Shown in pieces: positions 16,789 to 25,256 of a stretch of 64,000 nucleotides of DNA (position 1 is the first letter of the stretch; every line of letters begins with the position of its first letter). Made by a program: the position numbers and the translations under genes. This DNA comes from Streptomyces adelaidensis. GTDB lineage: Bacteria; Actinomycetota; Actinomycetes; Streptomycetales; Streptomycetaceae. The notes beneath the pieces are model-generated. The model was not told the origin of the DNA and did no database searches. It saw nothing but the letters and a program-made list of their open reading frames with translations. The stretch covers positions 1-64,000 of the forward strand of contig NZ_JAEMUX010000044.1 in NCBI RefSeq assembly GCF_016598475.1, written 5' to 3'.

Positions 16789-18252
16789 GCCCTCCCCGCC
16801 CAGCGGCAGGCGGACCGTGAATGTCGTCGCGCCCGGCCCGCTGGTCAGGTCGATGGTGCCGCCGTGGGCGCGGACCAGGGAGCGGGCGACCGCGAGGCCC
16901 AGGCCGCTGCCGCCGCGGTCGCGGCTGCGGGCCTTGTCGACGCGGTAGAACCGGTCGAAGACGCGTTCCTGGTCGTCCGCCGGGATACCGGGCCCGGAGT
17001 CGGTGATCCGCACCTCGGCGGTGCCGGACTCGACGGACACCTCCAGGGAGACCTTCGTGCCGGGCGGGGTGTGCACGGCGGCGTTGGTGAGGAGGTTGTC
17101 GAGGACCTGGCGGACGCGCAGCGGGTCGTGGCGTAGCCGTACCGGGTGGGAGCCGGTCGAGACGGTCAGTGGGTGGTCGGGGCGGCCGGCCCGGAAGGCG
17201 TCCGCCGCCTGGCCCGCCAACTGCACCAGATCGGCCTCCTCCAGCCGCAGCGGGGTCTCCACGTCGGCGGCGTCCAGGCGGGCGAGCATCAGCAGGTCGT
17301 CCAGCAGGTAACCCATGCGGGCGGCCTCGGCGCGCAGCCGGGCCAGGTGCTTGTCGCGTTCTTCCGGGCTGTGGGCGGCGGCGTACTGGAAGAGGTCGGC
17401 GTAGCCGCGTACGGACATCAGGGGGGTGCGCAGTTCGTGGGAGGCGTCGGCGACGAAGCGGCGCAGGCGCTGCTCGGCCTCGGTGCGGACGGCGAGCGCG
17501 TCGTCGATGTGCTCCAGCATGGTGTTGAAGGCGGTGCGCAGTTCCTCGACCTCGGGGCCGCCGTCGCGGTTGTCGTGGCGCACCGGCAGCCGTGCCGAGT
17601 CCGTCAGGTCGTGCGAGGTGATGCCGCGGGCGGTGTGCGCCATGTCGCTGAGCGGCTTCAGGCCGCGCCGCAGCGTGGCCCGGCCGAACACCACCAGCGC
17701 CATCAGGGCCAGTACGAAGGCGACGACCTGGACCGTGATCAGCTGGCCCACGGTGTCGTCGATGTCGTCCAGGGGCGCGGCGCTGACCAGGACCACCCCG
17801 GGCTCGACCTCGCAGGCCCGCAGCCTGTACTGGCCCTCGCCCCGGAGATGCTCGGTGCGCAGGATCTCTGTGTCGGCCGCGGCCTGGGCCTTGGCCACGA
17901 GGGTGAAGTCGTCGACGTCCTCGGGCACGTCGGCGGCGTCCTCGGGCTTGCGGAGCACGGGGGTGCCGTCGGAGACGTCGTAGACCGCGTAGTACCAGCG
18001 GTAGTACTTCTTTCCCTCGAGCGTGCCGTAGTCGGCGATGCTCTTGGACTGGGCGATCTGGGCGATCTTCAGCTGTTCGTTGAGCTGCGCCGACAGGTAG
18101 TCGCGCATGTACATGGTCAGCGTGCTGCCGACGACGGCGAACACGACGAGCGCGAGGGCGCCGAGGCCGAGGGCGAGGCGGGTGCCCAGGCGCATGCCCC
18201 GGTAGCTCCGCTTGAGTCGGGCGATCACTCGGGCGGTCACTCGGGCGGTCAC
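16783..18252 (-). CDS. Sensor histidine kinase of a two-component system
   Basis: 489 residues: a first membrane helix (about 25-50), an extracytoplasmic sensor region to about 170, a second helix, a HAMP linker, the HisKA box DASHELRTPLMSVRGYADL with the phospho-His near residue 270, and HATPase boxes DNLLTNAAVHT, DSGPGIP and GGSGLGLAVA. The start is GTG 18252, overlapping the regulator stop (GTGA). Three imperfect 12-bp repeats at 18228-18252 give the Arg-rich MTARVTARVIARL start and leave some doubt about which GTG is used. The end abuts the truncated reductase. Confidence 0.92.
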   Translation of the reverse strand: MTARVTARVIARLKRSYRGMRLGTRLALGLGALALVVFAVVGSTLTMYMRDYLSAQLNEQLKIAQIAQSKSIADYGTLEGKKYYRWYYAVYDVSDGTPVLRKPEDAADVPEDVDDFTLVAKAQAAADTEILRTEHLRGEGQYRLRACEVEPGVVLVSAAPLDDIDDTVGQLITVQVVAFVLALMALVVFGRATLRRGLKPLSDMAHTARGITSHDLTDSARLPVRHDNRDGGPEVEELRTAFNTMLEHIDDALAVRTEAEQRLRRFVADASHELRTPLMSVRGYADLFQYAAAHSPEERDKHLARLRAEAARMGYLLDDLLMLARLDAADVETPLRLEEADLVQLAGQAADAFRAGRPDHPLTVSTGSHPVRLRHDPLRVRQVLDNLLTNAAVHTPPGTKVSLEVSVESGTAEVRITDSGPGIPADDQERVFDRFYRVDKARSRDRGGSGLGLAVARSLVRAHGGTIDLTSGPGATTFTVRLPLGGEGL

Positions 18253-18965
18253 TCGGTGGCCTGCCGCAGGACATAGCCGAATCCGCGGACGGTGTGGATG
18301 AGGGGTTCGCCGGTGTCCTCCAGTTTGCGGCGCAGCCGGCTGACGACCAGCTCGACGACGTTGGAGCGGCCGCCGAAGCCGTACTCCCAGACGTGGTCGA
18401 GGATCTGTGCCTTGGTGAGGACGGTCGGGGACTTGCGCATCAGATAGCGCAGGACCTCGTACTCGGTGGGCGTGAGGGTGAGCAGCTTGCCGCCGCGGCG
18501 GACCTCGCGGGTGTCCTCGTCCATCGTCAGGTCCGACACCTGGAGCACGGACCGCTGGAACGTGGGCCCGGCGCTGCGGCGCAGCACGGTGCGCAGCCGG
18601 GCCATCAGTTCCTCCACCGCGAAGGGCTTGACCAGGTAGTCGTCGCCGCCCCGGGTGAGGCCGGCGACCCGGTCGGCGACGCCGTCGCGGGCGGTGAGGA
18701 ACACCACGGGCACCATCGTGCCGGACTGGCGCAGCCGGTCGAGCACGCCGAAGCCGTCGACGCCGGGCAGCATCAGGTCCAGGACCACGATGTCGGGACG
18801 GAACTCGGCCGCCTGCCGCAACGCCTCCTCACCGGAGTGGGCCGTGACCGCGTCCCAGCCCTCGTAGCGGGCGACGGTCGCCACCAGGTCAGCGATGGGC
18901 GGATCGTCGTCCACAACGAGAAGTCGCACTTTTTCCACGTGCTCATACTGCGCTACCGGTCGCAT
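18249..18965 (-). CDS. OmpR/PhoB family response regulator
   Basis: About 238 residues. The receiver domain has the acidic pair (VVDDDPP), the phospho-Asp in VVLDLMLPGVDG (about residue 60), the switch residues FLTARDG and the Lys in YLVKPF; the DNA-binding winged helix ends IHTVRGFGYVL. ATG 18965 is chosen; a GTG a few codons on (VEKVRLL) is also possible. It is divergent from the flavin electron-transfer genes starting at 19087, so these are the likely targets. Confidence 0.92.
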   Translation of the reverse strand: MRPVAQYEHVEKVRLLVVDDDPPIADLVATVARYEGWDAVTAHSGEEALRQAAEFRPDIVVLDLMLPGVDGFGVLDRLRQSGTMVPVVFLTARDGVADRVAGLTRGGDDYLVKPFAVEELMARLRTVLRRSAGPTFQRSVLQVSDLTMDEDTREVRRGGKLLTLTPTEYEVLRYLMRKSPTVLTKAQILDHVWEYGFGGRSNVVELVVSRLRRKLEDTGEPLIHTVRGFGYVLRQATE

Positions 18966-19086
18966 CGCGCCATAGCCGCTCACGGATGGGACGCCGATCG
19001 ATAAAGACTTGAAAGTTGTCCGACAGGAAAACGACAGCACTCACCGGAGAAGCTCGTACCCCGGACCCGATCAAGGAGCTTTCCCC

Positions 19087-20433
19087 GTGACCACCGTCCA
19101 GCAACAACCCCCCACAGCGGTGAGCCGCTCGGGAGCGCGTCCCAAGGTGATCGCGCGCACCGGTCTGTACGCGGTCCTCGCGGCGAACGTGGCCGTGGTG
19201 ACCTTCTTCTTCGTCCAGGCGGGCTTCGCCTCGAACGCCCTCATCGTGCTGGGCCGCCTCACCGGCCTGTACGGGGCGCTCCTCATGGCCTTCCAGCTGC
19301 TGCTGGTGGCCCGGCTGCCGTGGTTCGACCGGCGCATCGGCATGGACCGCCTGACCTCCTGGCACCGCTGGACCGGCTTCTCGGTGCTGTGGATGCTGCT
19401 GGCGCACGCCGTGTTCATCACCTTCGGCTACGCCCAGTCCGCGGACCTGGACCCGGTGAACCAGCTGATCGACCTGGCCGAGACCGTCGAGGGCGTGCTG
19501 CGCTCGATCGTCGCGCTGGGGATCATCATCATGATCGGCGTCGCCTCGGCCCGCTTCGCGCGGCGCAAGCTCGCCTACGAGACCTGGCACTTCATCCACC
19601 TGTACACCTACGTCGCGGTGGTGCTGGCCTTCACGCACCAGGTCGCGGCGGGTACCACGTTCGCCTCTTCGGAGACCGCGACGGCGTACTGGTACGTGCT
19701 GTGGGGCGTGGCGCTGGCCTCCGTGTTCGTCGGCCGGCTGGTCCTCCCGCTGTGGCGGAACTGGCGCCACCAGCTGCGCGTCACCGCCGTCGTCCCCGAG
19801 GCCGACAACGTCGTGTCGATCTACATGAGCGGCCGCGACCTGGACCGGATGCCCGCGCTGGCCGGCCAGTTCTTCCTGTGGCGCTTCCTGACCCGGGACC
19901 GCTGGTGGCAGGCCAACCCGTTCTCGCTGTCGGCCGCGCCCGACGGCAAGCAGCTGCGGCTGACCGCGAAGGCGGCCGGCGACGGCTCCGCCGCCCTGCG
20001 GCACGTGAAGGTCGGCACGCGTGTGTTCGCCGAGGGCCCGTACGGCGCTTTCACCGCGATGCACCGCACCCGGCCGGAGTCCGTGCTCATCGCCGGCGGC
20101 GTCGGTGTCACCCCCATCCGCGCCCTGCTGGAGGAGATCGAGGGGCACGCCGTGGTCATCTACCGGGTGGCCACGAACCAGGACGCTGTCCTCTACAACG
20201 AGCTCCAGCAGCTCGCCTTCGACAAGGGCGCCGAGCTGCACCTGGTGTCCGGCCCCGTCACCCCCGACAAGCTGGCGCCGCGCGAGCTGTTGCGGATGGT
20301 GCCGGACATCGCCGACCGGGACGTGTTCCTGTGCGGGCCGCCGCCGATGATGAACGCGGTCCTCGGCAGCCTGCGTGAGCTGGACGTGCCCAAGCCGCAG
20401 ATCCACTTCGAACGCTTCAGCCTGGCCGGCTGA
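19087..20433 (+). CDS. Membrane ferric-reductase-like flavoprotein (FRD + FAD/NAD domains)
   Basis: 448 residues from GTG 19087, preceded by AAGGAG. Six membrane helices carry pairs of histidines for haem (for example SWHRWTGF, LLAHAVF, TWHFIHLYTY, FTHQVAAG), as in ferric reductase and NADPH-oxidase-like proteins. The C-terminal half is a ferredoxin-NADP reductase unit with the FAD motif NPFSLSAAP and the nucleotide motifs IAGGVGVTPIRALLEE and VFLCGPPPMM. It should move electrons from cytosolic NAD(P)H across the membrane. Next is an exported double FMN-binding protein and its flavin transferase, the probable outer acceptor. Confidence 0.9.
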   Translation: MTTVQQQPPTAVSRSGARPKVIARTGLYAVLAANVAVVTFFFVQAGFASNALIVLGRLTGLYGALLMAFQLLLVARLPWFDRRIGMDRLTSWHRWTGFSVLWMLLAHAVFITFGYAQSADLDPVNQLIDLAETVEGVLRSIVALGIIIMIGVASARFARRKLAYETWHFIHLYTYVAVVLAFTHQVAAGTTFASSETATAYWYVLWGVALASVFVGRLVLPLWRNWRHQLRVTAVVPEADNVVSIYMSGRDLDRMPALAGQFFLWRFLTRDRWWQANPFSLSAAPDGKQLRLTAKAAGDGSAALRHVKVGTRVFAEGPYGAFTAMHRTRPESVLIAGGVGVTPIRALLEEIEGHAVVIYRVATNQDAVLYNELQQLAFDKGAELHLVSGPVTPDKLAPRELLRMVPDIADRDVFLCGPPPMMNAVLGSLRELDVPKPQIHFERFSLAG

Positions 20434-20459
20434 GAGACACGGGACACGAGGAAAGCACA

Positions 20460-21188
20460 GTGAAACGAGTCATACCCGCCCTGGTCCTCAGCGCCGCCGC
20501 GCTGGTCCCCGTCTGGCGTTACGCCCCCTCGACCGCCACTACGTCCACGACGACGACCGCCGAGTCGGCCCCGTCGGCCTCCGCGTCCGCCGCGGCGGGC
20601 TCCAACGTGGTCACGGGCACGACGGTCGACACCGAGAAGGGTCCCGTCCAGGTCCAGGCGACCTTCAAGGGCGAGAAGATCACCGCCGTCAAGATGCTCC
20701 AGCAGCCGGACCATCCGCAGACCGAGGCGGCGGTGCCGGTGCTGATCGAGGAGACGCTGACGGCGCAGAGCGCCGACATCGACACCGTCTCCGGCGCGAC
20801 CATCACCAGCGACGGCTACCGGGAGTCCCTCCAGGCGGCCATCGACGAGAACGAGGAGTCGGCGTCCTCCGCGACCTCCTCGCCCTCCGCGTCCGCTTCG
20901 GAGGACTCGGCGAAGTCGCAGGAGAGCGCGAGTCAGACCGTCGCGGGGTCGACCGTCGGCACCTCCAAGGGTGACGTCCAGGTCCAGGTGACCTTCGAGG
21001 GCGACAAGATCACCGCCGTAGAGATGCTGAAGCAGCCGAACCACCCGCAGACCGAGGCCGCCGTGCCGGTGCTGATCAAGGAGACCCTGGCGGCGCAGAG
21101 CGCCGACATCGACACCGTCTCCGGCGCGACCATCACCAGCGACGGCTACCGGGAGTCCCTCCAGGCCGCGATCGACGCGAAGGCCTGA
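20460..21188 (+). CDS. Exported protein with two tandem FMN-binding domains
   Basis: 242 residues: an N-terminal hydrophobic signal or anchor (KRVIPALVLSAAALVPVW), a Ser/Thr-rich linker, and two FMN-binding domains (about 50-125 and 160-240) joined by a Ser/Ala/Glu linker. Each domain has the ApbE flavinylation motif SGATITS, where the second Thr would carry FMN by a phosphoester bond. The two domains are nearly identical in DNA. The protein probably takes electrons from the membrane reductase encoded 26 bp upstream and passes them to an external acceptor. The apbE gene follows after 4 bp. Confidence 0.9.
   Translation: MKRVIPALVLSAAALVPVWRYAPSTATTSTTTTAESAPSASASAAAGSNVVTGTTVDTEKGPVQVQATFKGEKITAVKMLQQPDHPQTEAAVPVLIEETLTAQSADIDTVSGATITSDGYRESLQAAIDENEESASSATSSPSASASEDSAKSQESASQTVAGSTVGTSKGDVQVQVTFEGDKITAVEMLKQPNHPQTEAAVPVLIKETLAAQSADIDTVSGATITSDGYRESLQAAIDAKA
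20761..21166. repeat. Internal 330-bp-period duplication in the FMN-binding gene
   Basis: Blocks 20761-20836 and 21091-21166 are identical over 76 bp and encode the end of each FMN-binding domain, including the flavinylation motif. The remainder of each domain is similar but not identical, which points to recent duplication or gene conversion. Confidence 0.9.
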
Positions 21189-21192
21189 TCGG

Positions 21193-21918
21193 GTGCGTCG
21201 CGTCGAACACATCATGGGGTTCCCGATCTCGCTGGTCGTCGAGGACGAGGACGCGACCGCCGCGGCCGCGGAACCGGCGTTCGACTGGCTGCGCGCCGTC
21301 GACGCCCGGTTCAGCCCGTTCCGCGCCGACAGCGAGGTGTCCCGGCTGGACCGGGGGGAGCTCGCACCGCACGAGCTCAGCGCCGAGCTGACCGAGGTCC
21401 TCGACCTGTGCGAGGAGTACCGCGTGGCGACGGGCGGCGCGTTCGACGTACGGCTGCCGGGGCGCGGGCTCGACCCGTGCGCCATGGTGAAGGGCTGGGC
21501 CGTGCAGCGGGCCGCCGAGCTGCTGACGGACCGGGGCGCGAAGAAGCTCTGCCTCAACGCCGGTGGCGACGTGGCCGCCACCGGCGGGCCGTGGCGGGTG
21601 GGGGTGCGGCATCCGGAGCGGGCCGACCGGCTCTGTACGGTCCTGGAGATCACGGACGGGGCGGTCGCGACGTCCGCGCGCTATGAGCGCGGCGATCACA
21701 TCCTCGACGGCCGTACGGGGCGGCCCGCGACCGGGCTGCTCAGCCTCACGGTCGTGGCGCCGTCCCTGACGGAGGCCGACGCGACGGCCACGGCGGCGTT
21801 CGCGATGGGGGCGGAGGGGGTCGCGTGGGCCGCGGGCCGGGCGGGCTGCGAGGTGTTCGCCGTGGACGCGGAGCAGCGGGTGTTCCGTACGGCTGGGTTG
21901 CGGGTGGCTGCCGCCTGA
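21193..21918 (+). CDS. apbE: FAD:protein FMN transferase (ApbE family)
   Basis: 241 residues from GTG 21193. Family features: the region around DPCAMVKGWAVQRAAELL, then LNAGGDVAATGG, and the metal-binding C-terminal part DGRTGRPATGLLSLTVVAPS with TEADATATAAFAMG. ApbE cleaves FAD and attaches FMN to Thr in the S/D-G-A-T-x-S/T motif; two such motifs lie in the protein encoded just upstream. It is shorter than the exported enterobacterial ApbE and lacks a signal peptide, as in other actinobacterial copies. The last 15 bp are part of a 168-bp repeat. Confidence 0.92.
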   Translation: MRRVEHIMGFPISLVVEDEDATAAAAEPAFDWLRAVDARFSPFRADSEVSRLDRGELAPHELSAELTEVLDLCEEYRVATGGAFDVRLPGRGLDPCAMVKGWAVQRAAELLTDRGAKKLCLNAGGDVAATGGPWRVGVRHPERADRLCTVLEITDGAVATSARYERGDHILDGRTGRPATGLLSLTVVAPSLTEADATATAAFAMGAEGVAWAAGRAGCEVFAVDAEQRVFRTAGLRVAAA

Positions 21919-22221
21919 GGGGCCCGGGACGCCTAACAGCTCGGGAGTGAGTGCGCCTCGTTCTGCGGCCACCGGCCGTGCGTGGCTGATCGCGCAGTTC
22001 CCCGCGCCCCTTACGGGGCTCCGCCCCGCTGCGCCCACGCCGTCGCGGTTCTCCCTACGACGGGGTCGCCCGTGGCTGCCGCCTGAAGGAGCCCGGGACG
22101 CCTGACAGCACGGGGGTGCGCCTCGTTCTGCGGCCACCGGCCGTGCGTGGCTGATCGCGCAGTTCCCCGCGCCCCTTACGGGGCTCCGCCCCGCTGCGGC
22201 CACCCCGTCGCGGTTCTCCCT
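21904..22221. repeat. Two ~160-bp tandem copies of a Streptomyces intergenic repeat
   Basis: Copy 1 (21904-22071) begins inside the apbE 3' end and copy 2 starts at 22072, so the spacing is 168 bp. Both contain cgcagttccccgcgcccctt and ccaccggccgtgcgtggctg. The same gcagttccccgcgcccct core recurs at 51856. The 347-bp gap between apbE and the SulP gene holds nothing else recognisable. Confidence 0.85.
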
Positions 22222-22265
22222 CCCCCGGTGGATCCTGGGATGGATCACCGGGTGAAGGGAGGCGT

Positions 22266-23978
22266 ATGGCCGACGTCTCGGGCGAGCGTGCGCCGATGTG
22301 GCGGCGGCTGCTTCCCGGGCTCGGGATGCTGCTGGGGTACCGCCGGTCGTGGCTGCGGGGGGATCTGGTCGCGGGTGTGACGGTGGCGGCGTATCTGGTG
22401 CCGCAGGTGATGGCGTACGCCGTCGTGGCGGGGCTGCCGCCGGTGGTAGGTCTCTGGGCGATGCTTCCCTCGCTCGCGCTGTATCCCCTGCTCGGCTCCT
22501 CCCGGCTGCTGTCCATCGGCCCGGAGTCGACGGCCGCCCTGATGACGGCGGCGGTGATCGGGCCGCTCGCGGCGGGGGACGCGCGGCGGTACGCCGTGCT
22601 CGCGGCCGTTCTCGCGATCGCCGTCGGGCTGCTGTGTCTGCTGGCCCGGGCGGTGCGGCTCGGCTTCGTCGCCGATCTGCTGTCCCGGCCGGTCCTGATC
22701 GGCTATCTCGCGGGGCTGGCCCTCGTGATGATCATCGACCAGGTGCCCAGACTCGCCGGCGTGGAGACGAGCGGCTCGGACTTCTTCCCGCAGCTGTGGT
22801 CCTTCGTCCGGCACCTCGGCGACGCCCACCCCGCCACCGTCGTCTTCTCTGCGATCACGATCGCGTTCGTCTTCACCGTGCCCCGGCTCTCCCGCACCCT
22901 CCCCGGCCCGCTCCTCGCGGTGGTCCTCGGTACGACGGCGGCGGTCGTCCTCGACCTCGACGGCCGGTACGGCATCGACGTGATCGGCGAGGTCCCGTCC
23001 GGCCTGCCGGGCTTCGCCGTGCCGGACCTGACCGAGCTGCCGTCCCTGATGCTGCCCGCCCTCGGTGTGCTGCTGGTCAGCTACACGGATGTCGTCCTCA
23101 CCGCACGGGCGTTCGCCGACCGGGACGACAAGGGCCCGGGGTTCGACCCGAACCAGGAGTTCCTGGCGCTGGGCGCCGCCAGCCTGGGCGCGGGGGTGCT
23201 GCACGGCATGCCGGTCAGCAGCAGCGCCAGCCGTACCGCGCTCGCGTCCTCGGCGGGCGCCCGCAGCCAGGCGTACACGCTCGTGTCGGGTGTGGTGGTC
23301 CTCGCCGTCCTGCTCTTCCTCGGCCCGCTGCTGACCCGCACCCCGGCGGCCGTACTGGGCGCGATCGTGGTCTACGCCGCCGTCCGGATGGTCGACGGGG
23401 CCGGCTTCCGGCGGCTGGCCGCCTTCCGCCGCCGCGAACTGCTCCTCGCGGTCGGCTGTCTGGCCGGGGTGCTCGCCTGGGGCATCCTGTACGGCGTCCT
23501 GGTCGCCGTCGGCCTGTCCGTGGCCGAGCTGCTGACCCGCGTGGCCCGTCCGCACGACGCCGTGGAGGGACTGGTACCGGGTGTGGCCGGCATGCACGAC
23601 GTCGACGACTACCCCGAGGCCCGCACGATCCCCGGGCTCCTCGTCTACCGCTACGACTCCCCGCTCTTCTTCGCCAACGCGGAGGACTTCCGCCGCCGGG
23701 CGCTGGCCGCGGTGGACGAACAGGAGGGCCCCGTACGGTGGTTCCTCCTCAATGCCGAGGCCAACGTCGAGGTCGACATCACCGCCCTGGACGCGGTGGA
23801 GGAACTCCGCCGCGAACTGGACCACCGCGGCATCGTCTTCGCTCTCGCCCGGGTGAAGCAGGATCTGCTCGACGAGCTGGAGGCTTACGGGCTCGCGGAG
23901 TCCGTCGACAGCGAGCTGATCTTCCCGACGCTGCCGACGGCCGTGGCGGCGTACCGGCGGTGGTGCCGCGAGCAGTGA
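22266..23978 (+). CDS. SulP family anion transporter with STAS domain
   Basis: 570 residues. The membrane part (to about 420) begins with the SulP signature region VAGVTVAAYLVPQVMAYAVVAG-like (split as DLVAGVTVAAYLVPQ and AYAVVAGLPPVVGLW) and has GPESTAALMTAAV; the C-terminal STAS domain (about 435-560) includes LVYRYDSPLFFANAEDF. SulP proteins carry sulfate, bicarbonate or other anions; no linked carbonic anhydrase or sulfur gene narrows this. ATG 22266 has GGGAGGC upstream. Expression appears monocistronic. Confidence 0.92.
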   Translation: MADVSGERAPMWRRLLPGLGMLLGYRRSWLRGDLVAGVTVAAYLVPQVMAYAVVAGLPPVVGLWAMLPSLALYPLLGSSRLLSIGPESTAALMTAAVIGPLAAGDARRYAVLAAVLAIAVGLLCLLARAVRLGFVADLLSRPVLIGYLAGLALVMIIDQVPRLAGVETSGSDFFPQLWSFVRHLGDAHPATVVFSAITIAFVFTVPRLSRTLPGPLLAVVLGTTAAVVLDLDGRYGIDVIGEVPSGLPGFAVPDLTELPSLMLPALGVLLVSYTDVVLTARAFADRDDKGPGFDPNQEFLALGAASLGAGVLHGMPVSSSASRTALASSAGARSQAYTLVSGVVVLAVLLFLGPLLTRTPAAVLGAIVVYAAVRMVDGAGFRRLAAFRRRELLLAVGCLAGVLAWGILYGVLVAVGLSVAELLTRVARPHDAVEGLVPGVAGMHDVDDYPEARTIPGLLVYRYDSPLFFANAEDFRRRALAAVDEQEGPVRWFLLNAEANVEVDITALDAVEELRRELDHRGIVFALARVKQDLLDELEAYGLAESVDSELIFPTLPTAVAAYRRWCREQ

Positions 23979-24046
23979 GTCCGCAGGGGCGGCGCGGCCG
24001 GGAAATCCCGTTGCGAGCCGTGCCGCCCGCACCGGACAGTGACCCC

Positions 24047-25009
24047 ATGACGACGCCGCACCCCACCGCCCTGCCGCCCGGACTGACCGTGCGCCCGGCC
24101 ACGCTCGACGACGCGGAGAGGGTGTGCGCGCTGCTCAACGAGATCGACGTGCTGGAGATCGGCCGTGCCGAGACCGAGGTGGCCGAGGTACGGGCCGACC
24201 TGAAGCATCCCGAGGCGGACCTGGAGCGGGACTCCTGGCTGCTGTTCGACGGGGATCGGCTGGTCGGGTACGGGCTGATGTGGGACGAGTCCGGCGGCGA
24301 GCGCATCGACATGGACCACTACGCGCTGCCCGGCCAACCGCTCGGCGCACTGCACCTGTTCGACCTGATGGAGGCCCGCGCGGCGGAGCGGGCCGCCGCC
24401 AACGGGGCGGAGCGGGCGGTGGTGCACCTGCATCTCAACATCGCGCCGACGACCGACCTCGACGCCCTGCGCGGACGCGGCTGGCGCACGGTCCGCCGCT
24501 ACCACGTCATGGACCGCTCCGTCTCCCCCACCGAGCCGCTCCCGACGCCCCCGCCCGGTGTCACCCTGCGCCCCTGCGCCACCGAGCCGGACCGCCGACA
24601 GGCCCACGCCCTCCTCCAGGCCGCCTTCGCCGACCACTTCGACTTCCAGCCGCGTACGTACGAGCAGTGGCTGGACGACATCGACGCCGAGACCGTCGAC
24701 TGGTCGCTGGTCTGGCTCGTGCGTGTCGACGGTCTCGGGGACGCGGCGGCCCTCCGTTCCCGCAACGACCGCACCGGCATGGCCTGGATCGCCGGCATCG
24801 GCGTCCTGCGCGAGGCCCGCGGCCGAGGGCTCGGCAGTCTGCTGCTCCGCCACACCTTCGGCCACTACGCGTCCCTCGGCCGCGACCGCATCGGCCTCGG
24901 CGTGGACACCGACAACAGCACCGGCGCCCTCTCCCTCTACGAACGCCATGGCATGAAGCTGGACTTCGCGGTCGCCACCTGGGAGCTGGTCCGCCCTGTG
25001 GACAAGTAG
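24047..25009 (+). CDS. Tandem-domain GNAT family N-acetyltransferase
   Basis: 320 residues with two GNAT domains in tandem, an arrangement like mycothiol synthase MshD. The C-terminal domain has a clear acetyl-CoA loop (GIGVLREARGRGLGSLLLRH) and NSTGALSLYERHGMKLDF; the N-terminal half is more diverged. ATG 24047 lies 69 bp after the SulP stop, in a gap containing an imperfect GC hairpin. A GTG at 24039 is out of frame. Substrate unknown; an antibiotic or small-amine acceptor is equally possible. Confidence 0.85.
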   Translation: MTTPHPTALPPGLTVRPATLDDAERVCALLNEIDVLEIGRAETEVAEVRADLKHPEADLERDSWLLFDGDRLVGYGLMWDESGGERIDMDHYALPGQPLGALHLFDLMEARAAERAAANGAERAVVHLHLNIAPTTDLDALRGRGWRTVRRYHVMDRSVSPTEPLPTPPPGVTLRPCATEPDRRQAHALLQAAFADHFDFQPRTYEQWLDDIDAETVDWSLVWLVRVDGLGDAAALRSRNDRTGMAWIAGIGVLREARGRGLGSLLLRHTFGHYASLGRDRIGLGVDTDNSTGALSLYERHGMKLDFAVATWELVRPVDK

Positions 25010-25256
25010 ACAAATCGAGCAGTAGAGAAGAGCGGCAGAGGAAGAGCAGCAGAGGGAGCGGCAATCCGTTCGACCCGTCGGACATTGTTCGAAACCTCTT
25101 GACGCCCCACCACGCGTCGATTGACACTCTCGCAACACGACGTCACAAGGTCGAAACAGCGGGACACCCAGGGCGAGGGTCCCCCGCCCGTTCGGCCGGC
25201 TGCCTCCTGTCTTCCTCACCCTTACTTCAGCCGTGCTCTCAGCAGGGATACTCGAC

